Source: an uncultured Rhizobiaceae group bacterium
Lineage (GTDB): Bacteria; Pseudomonadota; Alphaproteobacteria; Rhizobiales; Rhizobiaceae
Length of the DNA stretch: 44,162 nucleotides
Reading direction: 5' to 3'
Assembly (NCBI GenBank): GCA_938044775.1
Contig: CALIOE010000079.1
Span: 1 to 44,162, forward strand
Shown: in pieces, positions 25,628-34,823 of the stretch
Position numbering within the stretch: position 1 is the first letter of the stretch
How the letters are laid out: every line of letters begins with the position of its first letter
Made by a program: the position numbers and the translations under genes
The notes under the pieces: model-generated
What the model saw: only the letters and a program-made list of their open reading frames with translations
The model's database searches: none
Told to the model about the DNA's origin: nothing

Positions 25628-26407
25628 ATGAGCGATATTTTAGGCGACAGGGATGAGTCGATTCCGGACGTGACGACGCGTGTTGCCGAGCCGAGCCGCC
25701 AGAGCCAATTGCCGAAACGGTTCTACAAGTCGGTTTCGGTCAGTGAAATCGAAAACGGATTTACACTTGAACTGGACGGGCGCTCAGTGCGCACACCTGG
25801 AAGATCGCTGGTTGCGGCGCCTGTCCGGGCTGTTGCGGAGATGCTTGCAGCAGAGTGGGACGCCCAGAAGGATCGGATCGATCCCATGACAATGCCTGCC
25901 ACACGGCTGATCAACACATCTATCGACGGCGTTGCCACAGACATGCAGGCAGTCAAAGAAGACATCATCCGCTATTCCGGCTCCGATCTTCTTTGCTACC
26001 GCGCTGCCAGCCCGCGGGGCCTGGTCGCATTGCAACGGCAGCACTGGGACCCGCTGATCGATTGGGCCCAGATGACGCTGGGTGCACATTTCACATTGGT
26101 GGAGGGGGTCATCCATTGTGAACAGCCTCCGGAAACGATCGCTGCATTTGGTGCTCATGTTGGCATGATTGACGATCCGCTCAAGCTGTCTGCCTTGCAT
26201 GTGGTGACGACGCTGACTGGATCAGCCGTTCTCGCCGTTGCCGTTCTCAGGGGCGAACAGGACGGGGAAAGCGCCTGGAAAATCGCTCATGTGGATGAAG
26301 AGTGGCAAGCGTCGCAGTGGGGTGAAGATGCGGAAGCAACTGCAGCGCGGGCGGTCAAGTTTCGCGATATGAAGGCGGCCAGCGACATTTTGGCGGTGCT
26401 TGCGTGA
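25628..26407 (+). CDS. ATP12-family chaperone for F1 ATP synthase assembly
   Basis: 259 residues. PKRFYKSVSVSEIENGFTLE is the start of the ATP12 domain, followed by LDGRSVRTPGRSLVAAPVRA and WDAQKDRIDPMTMPATRLIN. In mitochondria ATP12 binds the F1 alpha subunit during assembly, and alphaproteobacteria share this family. The C-terminal part has the EEWQASQWGEDAEA ending typical of the group. The ATG at 25628 follows GGCAGGAGTGGACC. An in-frame upstream start at 25604 precedes this ribosome-binding site. The stop overlaps the next start by four bases. Confidence 0.93.
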   Translation: MSDILGDRDESIPDVTTRVAEPSRQSQLPKRFYKSVSVSEIENGFTLELDGRSVRTPGRSLVAAPVRAVAEMLAAEWDAQKDRIDPMTMPATRLINTSIDGVATDMQAVKEDIIRYSGSDLLCYRAASPRGLVALQRQHWDPLIDWAQMTLGAHFTLVEGVIHCEQPPETIAAFGAHVGMIDDPLKLSALHVVTTLTGSAVLAVAVLRGEQDGESAWKIAHVDEEWQASQWGEDAEATAARAVKFRDMKAASDILAVLA

Positions 26408-27507
26408 GATTATCGATGGCGTCGGTGCTGTTTAAACGGCTGATGAATCGTGACGGTCTGTTCAGGCGCTTGATTGCAGTCCTGGTCATCTCCATTCTCG
26501 CCGGCGGAATAGGCGAGCTTTACGGTGCCTTGTTCTACAGCAACGAAACAGACGCCGATTATTACCAGGGATTCCGGACCGGCTTCACGATTGGCTTTAT
26601 CTCATCGGTCATCGAGATATTTTATATTTGGTCCGTGCGCCGTTCCTGGATCAGGAGGGTGGCATTTCTACCGGGATTGATCGTCCGTATCCTTGTCCTC
26701 ACAGTGATTGTCAGAGTTGGTTTGGTCGGCAACGAGTTGATGACTCAATACCTGGCGGGCTCGCCGCTCGTACTCGACCTCAATTTCGCAGAGCAAGTGC
26801 GCGATACGCTGCTCGGCATGGCGATCGTCATCGTTTTTGTGACGCTATTTCAGCTTGGCTCAATCATCGGTTTCAAGCGCTTCTTAAATTTGGTTTTGGG
26901 GCGCTATTTCCGGCCAGTGTCGGAGGACCGAATATTCCTGTTTGTTGATCTCGTTGGATCTTCCGAATTGGCGCGCAAGCTGGGTGATGTCCGTTTTCAC
27001 GAATATCTATCCGAGTTCTTTTATCAACTTGACGCCGCAATCGTTCGAACCGGCGGTGAGGTGGTTTCCTATGTCGGGGATGCGGTGATTGTGACCTGGC
27101 CACTGGGTGATGATCCACACAGAAACAGCCGTTGTCTTGTCGCTCTTCGAATCATGCTGTTGCTCATGCGCCAGCAGAATCAGCTGTTTGAGCGGGAATT
27201 CGGAGTCGTTCCCCGGTTTCGAGCTGCACTTCACGGCGGATCAGTGGTTATTGGCGAATGCGGTGACAGCCGGCGTCAGGTCACGTTTCTCGGAGACGTC
27301 GTGAACATGACGTCGCGAATCGAGCTTGCTGCCAAGGAAATGGGAATACAGTTCCTCGCCTCCGATTCCATCGTTCAGCAGTTGGTGCCACCAAAAGGGA
27401 CATCTTTTACCTGTGTGGGCGAACACAAGCTACGCGGTGCTGACAAGACCTTCGTTCTTCACCGTATCGATATTGCCGGACAGCCGCGCGAGGCCGCGCC
27501 GGGCTAG
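26404..27507 (+). CDS. Membrane class III adenylate/guanylate cyclase
   Basis: 367 residues. Four predicted membrane helices (about 22-44, 62-78, 86-108, 133-158) precede a cytoplasmic cyclase domain (about 172-355). The metal-binding Asp residues are D182 (FVDLVGSS) and D226 (SYVGDAV). The transition-state pair is N301 and R305 in GDVVNMTSR. The usual substrate-specifying Lys before GD is replaced by Ser222, and its partner position is Thr294, so base specificity is uncertain. GTG at 26404 overlaps the ATP12 stop (GTGA), and an ATG at 26416 is an alternative. A second messenger made beside an ATP synthase assembly factor is intriguing, but any functional link is inferred. Confidence 0.92.
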   Translation: MRLSMASVLFKRLMNRDGLFRRLIAVLVISILAGGIGELYGALFYSNETDADYYQGFRTGFTIGFISSVIEIFYIWSVRRSWIRRVAFLPGLIVRILVLTVIVRVGLVGNELMTQYLAGSPLVLDLNFAEQVRDTLLGMAIVIVFVTLFQLGSIIGFKRFLNLVLGRYFRPVSEDRIFLFVDLVGSSELARKLGDVRFHEYLSEFFYQLDAAIVRTGGEVVSYVGDAVIVTWPLGDDPHRNSRCLVALRIMLLLMRQQNQLFEREFGVVPRFRAALHGGSVVIGECGDSRRQVTFLGDVVNMTSRIELAAKEMGIQFLASDSIVQQLVPPKGTSFTCVGEHKLRGADKTFVLHRIDIAGQPREAAPG

Positions 27508-27860
27508 ATGGAAAAGCTCGTTCCGCAACCGCATGAAGCCGTCGCATTCGGATTTCTGATCTGGAAGCTCTGTCCCATCAGGTCATCCACGAAATCGATC
27601 AGCGATCCGCCCATATACATCAGTGAAACCGGGTCAATGAGAACCTTCGAGCCTTCGTCTTCAAGCACGATATCATCGTCTTGCTGGTCGCTGACCAGAT
27701 CGAATTTGTAGGAAAAACCCGAACAGCCACCGCCCTCGACCGAAACCCGGAGAGCGTTTTTGTCGACCTCAGCCTCAAGAATTTTGGCCACACGCCGTGC
27801 GGCAGCGGCTGATACCGCCACCTGGCCTTCCGGAACCTCAATCTCGGTCGCTGTGGTCAT
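27504..27860 (-). CDS. erpA: Iron-sulfur cluster insertion protein, A-type carrier (ErpA/HesB)
   Basis: 118 residues. A-type carriers receive Fe-S clusters and pass them to apoenzymes. The three ligand cysteines are C46 (GGGCSGF), C110 and C112 (SCGCG), and the family segment SLMYMGGSLIDFVDDLMGQS is complete. ATG at 27860 (minus strand) follows GGAGAAAAAG. An upstream in-frame start at 27914 lacks support. The stop codon converges with the cyclase stop within the shared palindrome CTAG. ErpA versus a sufA/iscA paralogue cannot be fully separated, but this chromosomal context beside dgt is typical of erpA in rhizobia. Confidence 0.92.
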   Translation of the reverse strand: MTTATEIEVPEGQVAVSAAAARRVAKILEAEVDKNALRVSVEGGGCSGFSYKFDLVSDQQDDDIVLEDEGSKVLIDPVSLMYMGGSLIDFVDDLMGQSFQIRNPNATASCGCGTSFSI

Positions 27861-27976
27861 CTTTTTCTCCGCGTTGCACCTGCAATATGTAGGAACCGTC
27901 TGTCGTGCCGTCAATCGCCGTAATGCGATGAAACTTTGTCACTGTTGCATGGTTCGAATCGCGGTAAGAACAGATT

Positions 27977-29212
27977 ATGCGAAGTGCCGGAACCGGTTTT
28001 GATATTGAAAGTGTACGTCGAACAGCCGGCGGCCGCAGCCTGGCGCCCTATGCCGCCCAACACGAGACGAGCCGAGGCAGGTTGATCGAAGAACCCGACA
28101 GCCCGACCCGGACACCCTTTCAGCGCGACCGGGACAGGATAATACATTCTGACGCGTTTCGGCGGCTGAAACACAAGACTCAGGTGTTTGTGCACCACGA
28201 GGGTGATCACTATCGAACCCGATTGACCCACACCATTGAGGTCGGTCAGATTGCGCGCGCTTTGGCGCGAGCGTTGCGCGTTGACGAGGACCTCGCTGAG
28301 GCATTGGCGCTGGTTCATGATTTTGGCCACACACCCTTTGGCCATGCGGGAGAGCGTGTGCTGAACAAAAAGATGGCGTCGTTTGGCGGGTTTGATCACA
28401 ATGCCCAGAGCCTGCGCGCGGTTACGCTTTTGGAGCGGCGCTATGCGACCTTTGATGGGCTAAACCTGACATGGGAAACGCTGGAAGGACTGGTGAAACA
28501 CAATGGGCCACTGATCGACCGGGAGGGCAGGGATCTGAACGGTCCGGTTCCTGGGGCGATCAGCAAATACAATGCCGGACATGACCTGCAACTGTGGTCA
28601 TGGCCCTCGCTGGAAGCCCAGTGTGCTGCAATTGCTGACGATATTGCTTATGATAATCATGATCTGGATGATGGCTTGCGCGCCGGTCTCTTCAGTATCG
28701 ATGATCTGGAATCTGTTCCTTTATGCGCGAAAATTCTGCATGACATTCGGACCGATCATCCTGGGCTAAGCGTATCGCGAACGGCGCATGAACTCGTACG
28801 TCGCCAGATTACGATGATGGTCGAAGATGTTATCGTCCAATCGATGTCTCGATTGCAGTCTGTCAATCCCGACAGTTCGGATGCCGTGCGGGCTCAAGCG
28901 AACGTGGTGGTCTCTTTTTCCGATTTGATGATTGTTCAGGAGAAGACCCTGAAGAACTTTCTGTTTGAGAAAATGTACCGACACAAAGCCGTCATGGGAC
29001 CCGTTCGGTCAGCACAAGTGATCCTGGCTGACCTGTTTGACTGTTTTTTTGAAGGCCGAACGGCCATGCCGGGTGACCCGGAATGGAGTCTCGATGGACT
29101 GGCTGATCCGGAACGCGCGGAGCGGGTTGCTGATTATCTGGCTGGAATGACCGATCGCTTTGCAATAGCAGAACACCTGCGATTGTTTGACCGCACACCG
29201 GAACTGGTTTAA
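27977..29212 (+). CDS. dGTPase-like HD-domain triphosphohydrolase
   Basis: 411 residues, in the type 2 dGTP triphosphohydrolase-like family, which releases triphosphate from dNTPs. [20 protein letters not shown] precedes the HD domain with H85 (RLTHTIEV), H114-D115 ([14 protein letters not shown]) and a later Asp in [10 protein letters not shown]. The ATG at 27977 has only a weak ribosome-binding site (GGTAAGAACAGATT). It is divergent from erpA across a 116-nt spacer that must hold both promoters. None was clear enough to call. The enzyme may affect dNTP pools near a replication-related neighbourhood. Confidence 0.93.
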   Translation: MRSAGTGFDIESVRRTAGGRSLAPYAAQHETSRGRLIEEPDSPTRTPFQRDRDRIIHSDAFRRLKHKTQVFVHHEGDHYRTRLTHTIEVGQIARALARALRVDEDLAEALALVHDFGHTPFGHAGERVLNKKMASFGGFDHNAQSLRAVTLLERRYATFDGLNLTWETLEGLVKHNGPLIDREGRDLNGPVPGAISKYNAGHDLQLWSWPSLEAQCAAIADDIAYDNHDLDDGLRAGLFSIDDLESVPLCAKILHDIRTDHPGLSVSRTAHELVRRQITMMVEDVIVQSMSRLQSVNPDSSDAVRAQANVVVSFSDLMIVQEKTLKNFLFEKMYRHKAVMGPVRSAQVILADLFDCFFEGRTAMPGDPEWSLDGLADPERAERVADYLAGMTDRFAIAEHLRLFDRTPELV

Positions 29213-29227
29213 CCGAACGCGGAAGCC

Positions 29228-29255
29228 GTCCAGCGCCTTGATCTGCAGGCTGGAC
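29228..29255 (+). other. Hairpin between the dGTPase-like gene and argS
   Basis: GTCCAGC (29228-29234) pairs perfectly with GCTGGAC (29249-29255) across a 14-base loop. There is no T-tract. It may be a 3'-end stabilising element of the upstream gene or part of the argS leader. I cannot decide which. Confidence 0.35.
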
Positions 29256-29287
29256 AGCCAGAACGCAGCGCGGATTCGAGCAGTTAT

Positions 29288-31051
29288 ATGTCAAATGTCT
29301 TTGCGATCTTCGAGCATCGCATTAAAGAAATCGTACAAAGTTCCGATTTCCTTGCGGATTTGCAGCCAGATCTTTCCCGTTTGACGGTTGAAAGTCCGCG
29401 CGACCCCGCTCACGGTCATCTCGCAACGAACGCTGCCATGGTCCTTGCAAAACAGGCCAAAGAGAATCCGCGGAGCCTTGCGGAGCGACTCGCAGCATTG
29501 CTGGAAAGTGATGTTGATGTTTCGAGCGCCGAAGTCGCGGGGCCCGGCTTTATCAATCTGCGGCTGAATGACGAATTTTGGACCGACTACCTCGCTTCCG
29601 TGCTCCTGGCCGCCGACGGTTTCGGTGGGGGCGCGACGGGTGGTGGCAGGAAAATCAACGTGGAATACGTGTCGGCCAACCCCACGGGTCCCATGCATGT
29701 CGGCCATTGCCGGGGTGCGGTGGTTGGTGATGCCCTGGCAAACCTGCTGAACTTTGCGGGCTACGACGTCACACGTGAATACTACACCAACGATGCAGGT
29801 GGGCAGATAGAGGTGCTGGCGCGCTCGGTGTTCCTGCGGTACCGTCAGGCATTGGGTGACGAGATCGGAGCGATACCGGAAGGTCTCTATCCGGGCGATT
29901 ATCTTGTGCCGGTTGGCGAATCACTGGCCGCTCAGCATGGCCAGGCGCTGCAGAAGATGTCTGAAGCGGAATGGCTACCGCTGGTCAAAGAGGTCGCTAT
30001 CGATGCAATGATGGCGCTTATCAAGGCCGACCTTGCTGCTTTGGGTGTGTGCCATGATGTGTTCTTCTCCGAACGCACACTTCACGCATCGCAGGGCAAT
30101 AAAAGCCTGATATCTGAGGCCATTGAGAGCCTCACTGACCAGGGGCTGGTTTATCGGGGACAATTGCCTCCCCCCAAGGGCGTGAAGCCAGAAGACTGGG
30201 AGGACCGCGAGCAGCTGCTGTTCCGCTCGACAGATGTCGGTGATGACATGGACCGGGCTTTGGTCAAATCGAATGGTGATTACACCTACTTTGCAGCTGA
30301 TGTAGGATACTTCAAAGACAAGTTCGACCGTGGTTTCGAGGAAATGATCTTCGTTCTTGGTGCCGATCACGGCGGTTACGTCAAACGGATGGAAGCGCTG
30401 GCAAAGGCCATTTCCTGCGGCAAAGCCAAAGCGACTGTGCGCTTGTGTCAGTTGGTTAAGCTGTTCCGTGATGGTGAGCCGGTGAAGATGTCTAAACGGT
30501 CGGGTGAGTTCATTACGCTTCGCAACCTTGTTGATGAAGTTGGACGTGATGCCGTTCGGTTCATGATGCTCTACCGTAAGAACGACGCGCCACTCGATTT
30601 TGATTTTGCCAAGGTCACAGAACAATCCAAGGACAACCCGGTGTTCTATGTGCAGTACGCCCATGCTCGTATTTGCAGTGTGTTCCGGCAGGCGGGCCGT
30701 GACATGCCGGACATGAATGTGGGGGAACCCGCGCTGGCCAACGCGGATTTCCGGCTTCTGACTGACGAGGGCGAGCTTGGGCTTGTGCGCAAGGTGGCCG
30801 AATATCCGCGCATAATAGACAGCGCTGCACGTTCCCACGAACCACACCGGGTTGCTTTTTATCTCTATGAACTGGCAGGTCTGTTGCACGGTCAGTGGAA
30901 TCGCGGCAACGGTGCGCCAAATTTACGGTTTATCAACCAAGAAAATGCACAATTAACGACAGCCAGACTATCCCTGTTGAAGGCTGTCGCGTCCACAATT
31001 GCATCTGGTCTAGCCATTATTGGAGCCCAGGCGCCTGTGGAAATGCGATAG
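29288..31051 (+). CDS. argS: Arginyl-tRNA synthetase
   Basis: 587 residues, a class I aminoacyl-tRNA synthetase that charges tRNA-Arg. The N-terminal additional domain is followed by the HIGH-type motif [12 protein letters not shown] (near residues 137-148) within [17 protein letters not shown] is at about residues 400-404, in contrast to many ArgS enzymes that lack a canonical KMSK. The DALR anticodon-binding domain begins with [20 protein letters not shown] and ends APVEMR. The ribosome-binding site before the ATG is weak. Confidence 0.97.
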   Translation: MSNVFAIFEHRIKEIVQSSDFLADLQPDLSRLTVESPRDPAHGHLATNAAMVLAKQAKENPRSLAERLAALLESDVDVSSAEVAGPGFINLRLNDEFWTDYLASVLLAADGFGGGATGGGRKINVEYVSANPTGPMHVGHCRGAVVGDALANLLNFAGYDVTREYYTNDAGGQIEVLARSVFLRYRQALGDEIGAIPEGLYPGDYLVPVGESLAAQHGQALQKMSEAEWLPLVKEVAIDAMMALIKADLAALGVCHDVFFSERTLHASQGNKSLISEAIESLTDQGLVYRGQLPPPKGVKPEDWEDREQLLFRSTDVGDDMDRALVKSNGDYTYFAADVGYFKDKFDRGFEEMIFVLGADHGGYVKRMEALAKAISCGKAKATVRLCQLVKLFRDGEPVKMSKRSGEFITLRNLVDEVGRDAVRFMMLYRKNDAPLDFDFAKVTEQSKDNPVFYVQYAHARICSVFRQAGRDMPDMNVGEPALANADFRLLTDEGELGLVRKVAEYPRIIDSAARSHEPHRVAFYLYELAGLLHGQWNRGNGAPNLRFINQENAQLTTARLSLLKAVASTIASGLAIIGAQAPVEMR

Positions 31052-31176
31052 ATTTTCGGCGAAAAAATCGCCTTATTCTCCATTTAGGGTCAAATCTGGT
31101 GCAGTTTCGGAGGTGATCTGGGTCGCTTTTTATTGGGTGGCGTGCATGTATCGCTTTAACAGATAGGTGTTTTTCC

Positions 31177-33648
31177 GTGTTTGAGTTCCAAGACGACTTT
31201 CTGATGGGCGAGCAGCCAGATGAGCAGGGTTTCCTGCTTTGCTCCGTCTCCAGTTCCCTTGAGAAGCAGCTTGCCGAGCTCGCTGCCATTGTCGGCGACG
31301 ACAGCGGCGACGAAGAAAAGGGCAAGACACAAGAAATTGGTGCTTCCGGTGGGGCAGAATCCCAGACCGATGCCGATGGAATCGAAGTCTTGCCGGAAGT
31401 TGAGAATCCCTCTTCGTTCAGCATGTCCGAAGCGGGGGCGCAGAACGAGACATTGGTATCGGCAAAACCTCTGTTCGAGATTGAGAACGAGCTGGCTGCC
31501 GCTTTTGAGGCTGAGGTAAGGGAAGCCGACGCATCGGCCCAAAATGTCACCGAAAACTTAGCTGCTGTGGAAGAGACGCCAGTTGCTGGCGCCGATGATG
31601 GCGACGATCGGGCACAGAACGCGACGATGATCAATGTTCAGGCCAGCCTATCCAGCCTGAAGCAGCCCGTCGCTGACGCTGTTGAGGCGACGGATACGGC
31701 AGACGTTCAGGAGACGCCGCTGGCTGACCTTGTGTCGGAGCAGTTTGAAGCGGTCGAAGCTGAGGAGAGCGCGGCTGCACCGGAAGCATCTGACGATATG
31801 GCAGCAGCAGATGCCCTGCCGGGAATGGAATTCAACGATCTGATCGCCGATGAGCTGGATCGCGCTCTCGCAGAAGAGGTGGAGGCAGACCCGACTCTCG
31901 CCAGCCCGGAAGCTGTCGCTGCCCAGGCTGAGGAAGAGAGCCAGGGGTTTGAACACGAGCTGTCGCGTTTGATGGGACAGGCGGAGAATTCAACGTCAGC
32001 TGCCACTCCGGCCCCGCCGGCGCCCACGCAAACCGCCGTGCCGAATGACAAGCCCGAGATTGTTCAAGCGCCCGCGATTCCGATTGTTGAAGATTCTCCG
32101 GCCTACGCAAAGACTGCCGCGACCGATGATTGGCAACCACCACAAATGAGTGATTTTGCCGACGCGAACCAACTTCAGGGGGAGCCATCAACCGGAACTC
32201 AACATGTTCCGCCGGCAAATCCGGATCAGATTTCTGCCATTGATGCGGTTTTGGGAGCCAGCGCAGCTGTTGGAGTCGCGGCACAAGCAGATCGCGCTAT
32301 GTCACAGCGTGAGCTTCCCGATGTTGAAGATTACGAGTTTGACCCGGCAAATGAGCCGATGTTTCAGGAGCCGGCCAGCACCGGATCTGGCGACGGTCAC
32401 GAGGAAGCCGCCGGAGCATCATTGCCGGGCGAGCCAGACGGTTTTGATCTTGAACGTGAATTGCGAATTCCGGAACCGATGATGCATGCAGGCGCGGGCC
32501 GACGCGGCGGTCGACGCGTGGCATTTGCCGTATTGGCTGTTGCCGCTCTGGGTGGAACAGCCGCACTCGCCTGGAACTTTGTTGGCGACAGCAACGCGCC
32601 GGCAAAAACCATCTTGGCCTCCAACGAGACATTTAAGGAAAAACCGCAAGAGAGCGGCGGCGAAGTGGTTCCCAACCAGGATCAGGCAGTCTATCGCTCG
32701 GTTGATGGTAAAGCTTCGGCCGAGCCCGAACAGGAAAAGCTGGCTGACAAGACCGAAGCACCGATCCGTGTCGCTGCAAAGCCGGTATCAACGACGCCGC
32801 TTGTGCCTGAATTGCGTGTAGAGAATGATACCAGCACTTCTGGTATCGCGCCTGCGGCGAAGTCCGAGACACGCGTGTCCGGAACGGAGGTTGCTGCAAC
32901 ATCCAAGACGACACCGGTCAAGGCCCGTTCGGTCCGGACAGTGGTTGTTAAGCCTGATGGCACGATTATCAGCACTTCCGCTGACCAGACCTCAAAGAGC
33001 GAGCAGCTGGATTCAGCCAAACCGACTTACAAGCCGCCGCAGACGCAAACCAAAAATGCGACAGTGAAAACTGTCAAAGTGGCAAAGGCTGATCCGCTAC
33101 CGCAGGCTGATTTGCAGCCAGCAGTCGATCCCGCCAAGCCTGTCGTTGTGCCTGCAGCTGAGGTTGTGCCAACGCCGGCACCGGTTGCCGAGTCTGTGCC
33201 GACAATAAAGGCAGAAGTTCCCCAGCCGGCTGAACCGGTCAAGACTGCCGTGCAGGCCCCTGAGCCAAAACCTGCTGCAACGCCGGTTCCCAAGCCTGCA
33301 CCAAAACAGGTGGCCAAGTTGGAGCCGACCAAGCCGAAACCAGTGCCGGTAAAGAAGGCGACTGTCAAAAAGCCTTCGGACGGTGCGGCCTTGCCAAGAG
33401 TCTCTTCGCCCTATGCTGTACAGATCTCCTCGCAGCGTTCTGTCGATGCGGCTAAACAATCCTACTCTTCGCTGTCGCGTCGCTACGCCAGCATACTCGG
33501 TGGTAAGGGAGTGGACATCCGCCGCACCGAGATCGCCGGGCGTGGAACATTCTACCGCGTGCGCATTCCCGCGCAGAGCAAGCAAGTGGCACAGCGGATG
33601 TGTTCTCAGCTTAAGAAGCGCGGCGGCGACTGCCTCGTTACCCGCTAA
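31177..33648 (+). CDS. Large single-pass SPOR-domain envelope protein
   Basis: 823 residues. A long acidic, Ala/Glu-rich, low-complexity region fills residues 1-445 and should be cytoplasmic. One membrane helix spans about 448-470 (VAFAVLAVAALGGTAALAW) after an Arg/Gly-rich start. A Pro/Lys/Ala-rich periplasmic linker follows. A SPOR domain lies at about 745-820 (YAVQISSQRSVDAAKQSYSS to FYRVRIPAQSKQVAQRMCSQ) and would bind denuded septal peptidoglycan. GTG 31177 has a modest ribosome-binding site (GATAGGTG), and ATG 31204 is an alternative. It sits between argS and a NagZ-like gene, the usual rhizobial position. A role at the division site is inferred. Confidence 0.9.
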   Translation: MFEFQDDFLMGEQPDEQGFLLCSVSSSLEKQLAELAAIVGDDSGDEEKGKTQEIGASGGAESQTDADGIEVLPEVENPSSFSMSEAGAQNETLVSAKPLFEIENELAAAFEAEVREADASAQNVTENLAAVEETPVAGADDGDDRAQNATMINVQASLSSLKQPVADAVEATDTADVQETPLADLVSEQFEAVEAEESAAAPEASDDMAAADALPGMEFNDLIADELDRALAEEVEADPTLASPEAVAAQAEEESQGFEHELSRLMGQAENSTSAATPAPPAPTQTAVPNDKPEIVQAPAIPIVEDSPAYAKTAATDDWQPPQMSDFADANQLQGEPSTGTQHVPPANPDQISAIDAVLGASAAVGVAAQADRAMSQRELPDVEDYEFDPANEPMFQEPASTGSGDGHEEAAGASLPGEPDGFDLERELRIPEPMMHAGAGRRGGRRVAFAVLAVAALGGTAALAWNFVGDSNAPAKTILASNETFKEKPQESGGEVVPNQDQAVYRSVDGKASAEPEQEKLADKTEAPIRVAAKPVSTTPLVPELRVENDTSTSGIAPAAKSETRVSGTEVAATSKTTPVKARSVRTVVVKPDGTIISTSADQTSKSEQLDSAKPTYKPPQTQTKNATVKTVKVAKADPLPQADLQPAVDPAKPVVVPAAEVVPTPAPVAESVPTIKAEVPQPAEPVKTAVQAPEPKPAATPVPKPAPKQVAKLEPTKPKPVPVKKATVKKPSDGAALPRVSSPYAVQISSQRSVDAAKQSYSSLSRRYASILGGKGVDIRRTEIAGRGTFYRVRIPAQSKQVAQRMCSQLKKRGGDCLVTR

Positions 33649-33670
33649 GCCCGGGGCTCAGATCGTTTTC

Positions 33671-33700
33671 AAAGGCCTGCCGAAATCGGTGGGCCTTTTT
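33671..33700 (+). terminator. Intrinsic terminator after the SPOR gene
   Basis: AAAGGCC (33671-33677) pairs with GGCC (33692-33695) and the first U residues, with an inner CCG(AAAT)CGG stem, and ends in TTTTT (33696-33700). This is a good Rho-independent terminator that would isolate the glycosidase gene from the SPOR gene. Confidence 0.78.
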
Positions 33701-33755
33701 GCTTTGCAACCTTTGCGCGTTGGTAGGAACCGGCAAACCGTTTATGCTGCGAATC

Positions 33756-34823
33756 ATGACTGCAAAAGCCATGATACTTGGCCTCAAAGGCAAACAACTG
33801 AGCGATGAAGAGCGGGCGTTTTTCAGTGTGGAAAACCCCTGGGGTTTTATCCTGTTTGCCCGCAACATCGATACGCCGGAACAGGTCAGCCGGCTTTGTG
33901 AGGACTTGCGCCTCTGTGTTGGGAGATCCGACGCGCCGATCCTGATTGACCAGGAAGGCGGTCGAGTTCAGCGCTTTAGACCACCCCACTGGGCAAAATA
34001 CCCTTCTGCCCGGGTGCTTGGTGAGCTTTATGAACAGGATAAGACCCTCGGGCTCAGGGCGACCTGGCTGATGTCGCGGCTTCATGCTTTCGACCTGTCG
34101 AAATTGGGCGTTACAGTCAATTGCCTGCCGGTACTGGATGTGCCGTCGCCTGATGGTCATGACGTTATCGGTGACCGGGCATATGGCCGCTCGCTCGACC
34201 AGGTTGTTGCCCACGGACGGGCTGCCTGTTCTGGTCTGTCGGCCGGTGGTGTGGCGCCTGTAATCAAGCACATTCCGGGCCACGGCCGCGCCACAGTCGA
34301 TACACATCATGCCCTGCCGGTTGTTAATGCGACACGGCAAGAGCTCCGCGATACGGATTTTGCTCCGTTCAAAAAGTTGAACGACCAATGCATCGCCATG
34401 ACGGCCCATGTCATCTATTCCGATATCGATCCGGACATGCCTGCGACGACGTCGAAGAAGATCATATCTGAATGCATCCGTGGAGATATCGGATTTGATG
34501 GCCTTCTGGTTACTGATGATATCGGTATGAACGCGCTTTCTGGGGATTTCGCATATCGGACCAGTGCAAGTTTTGCTGCAGGCTGCGATATCGTTACGCA
34601 TTGTCATGCACACATGGATGAAATGATTGCCGTTGCCTCCGAAACACCACACCTTGCCGGTAAATCTTTGCAGCGAGCGGAGCTCGCGTTGACGGGTGTA
34701 GGTGTACACGACGAGCTTCACGAAGTTCTGTGTCGGGCGGAGTTCTCTGAACTCACAGCGCCTGTCCTTTCTGCCAGTGCACAACGTGCGGTGGATCCGA
34801 CGAAATATGGAAAGACGGCGTGA
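33756..34823 (+). CDS. nagZ: Beta-N-acetylhexosaminidase, NagZ-like (GH3)
   Basis: 355 residues. A cytoplasmic glycoside hydrolase of family 3 that removes GlcNAc from muropeptides during cell-wall recycling. ENPWGFILFARNIDTPEQVS and PILIDQEGGRVQRFR lead the domain. The catalytic Asp-His pair lies in KHIPGHGRATVDTHH (D182, H184), and the nucleophile is probably D254 in VTDDIGM. ATG 33756 gives the conserved start, and ATG 33744 is possible. Neither has a clear ribosome-binding site. The stop overlaps the first scpA start by four bases. Confidence 0.93.
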   Translation: MTAKAMILGLKGKQLSDEERAFFSVENPWGFILFARNIDTPEQVSRLCEDLRLCVGRSDAPILIDQEGGRVQRFRPPHWAKYPSARVLGELYEQDKTLGLRATWLMSRLHAFDLSKLGVTVNCLPVLDVPSPDGHDVIGDRAYGRSLDQVVAHGRAACSGLSAGGVAPVIKHIPGHGRATVDTHHALPVVNATRQELRDTDFAPFKKLNDQCIAMTAHVIYSDIDPDMPATTSKKIISECIRGDIGFDGLLVTDDIGMNALSGDFAYRTSASFAAGCDIVTHCHAHMDEMIAVASETPHLAGKSLQRAELALTGVGVHDELHEVLCRAEFSELTAPVLSASAQRAVDPTKYGKTA

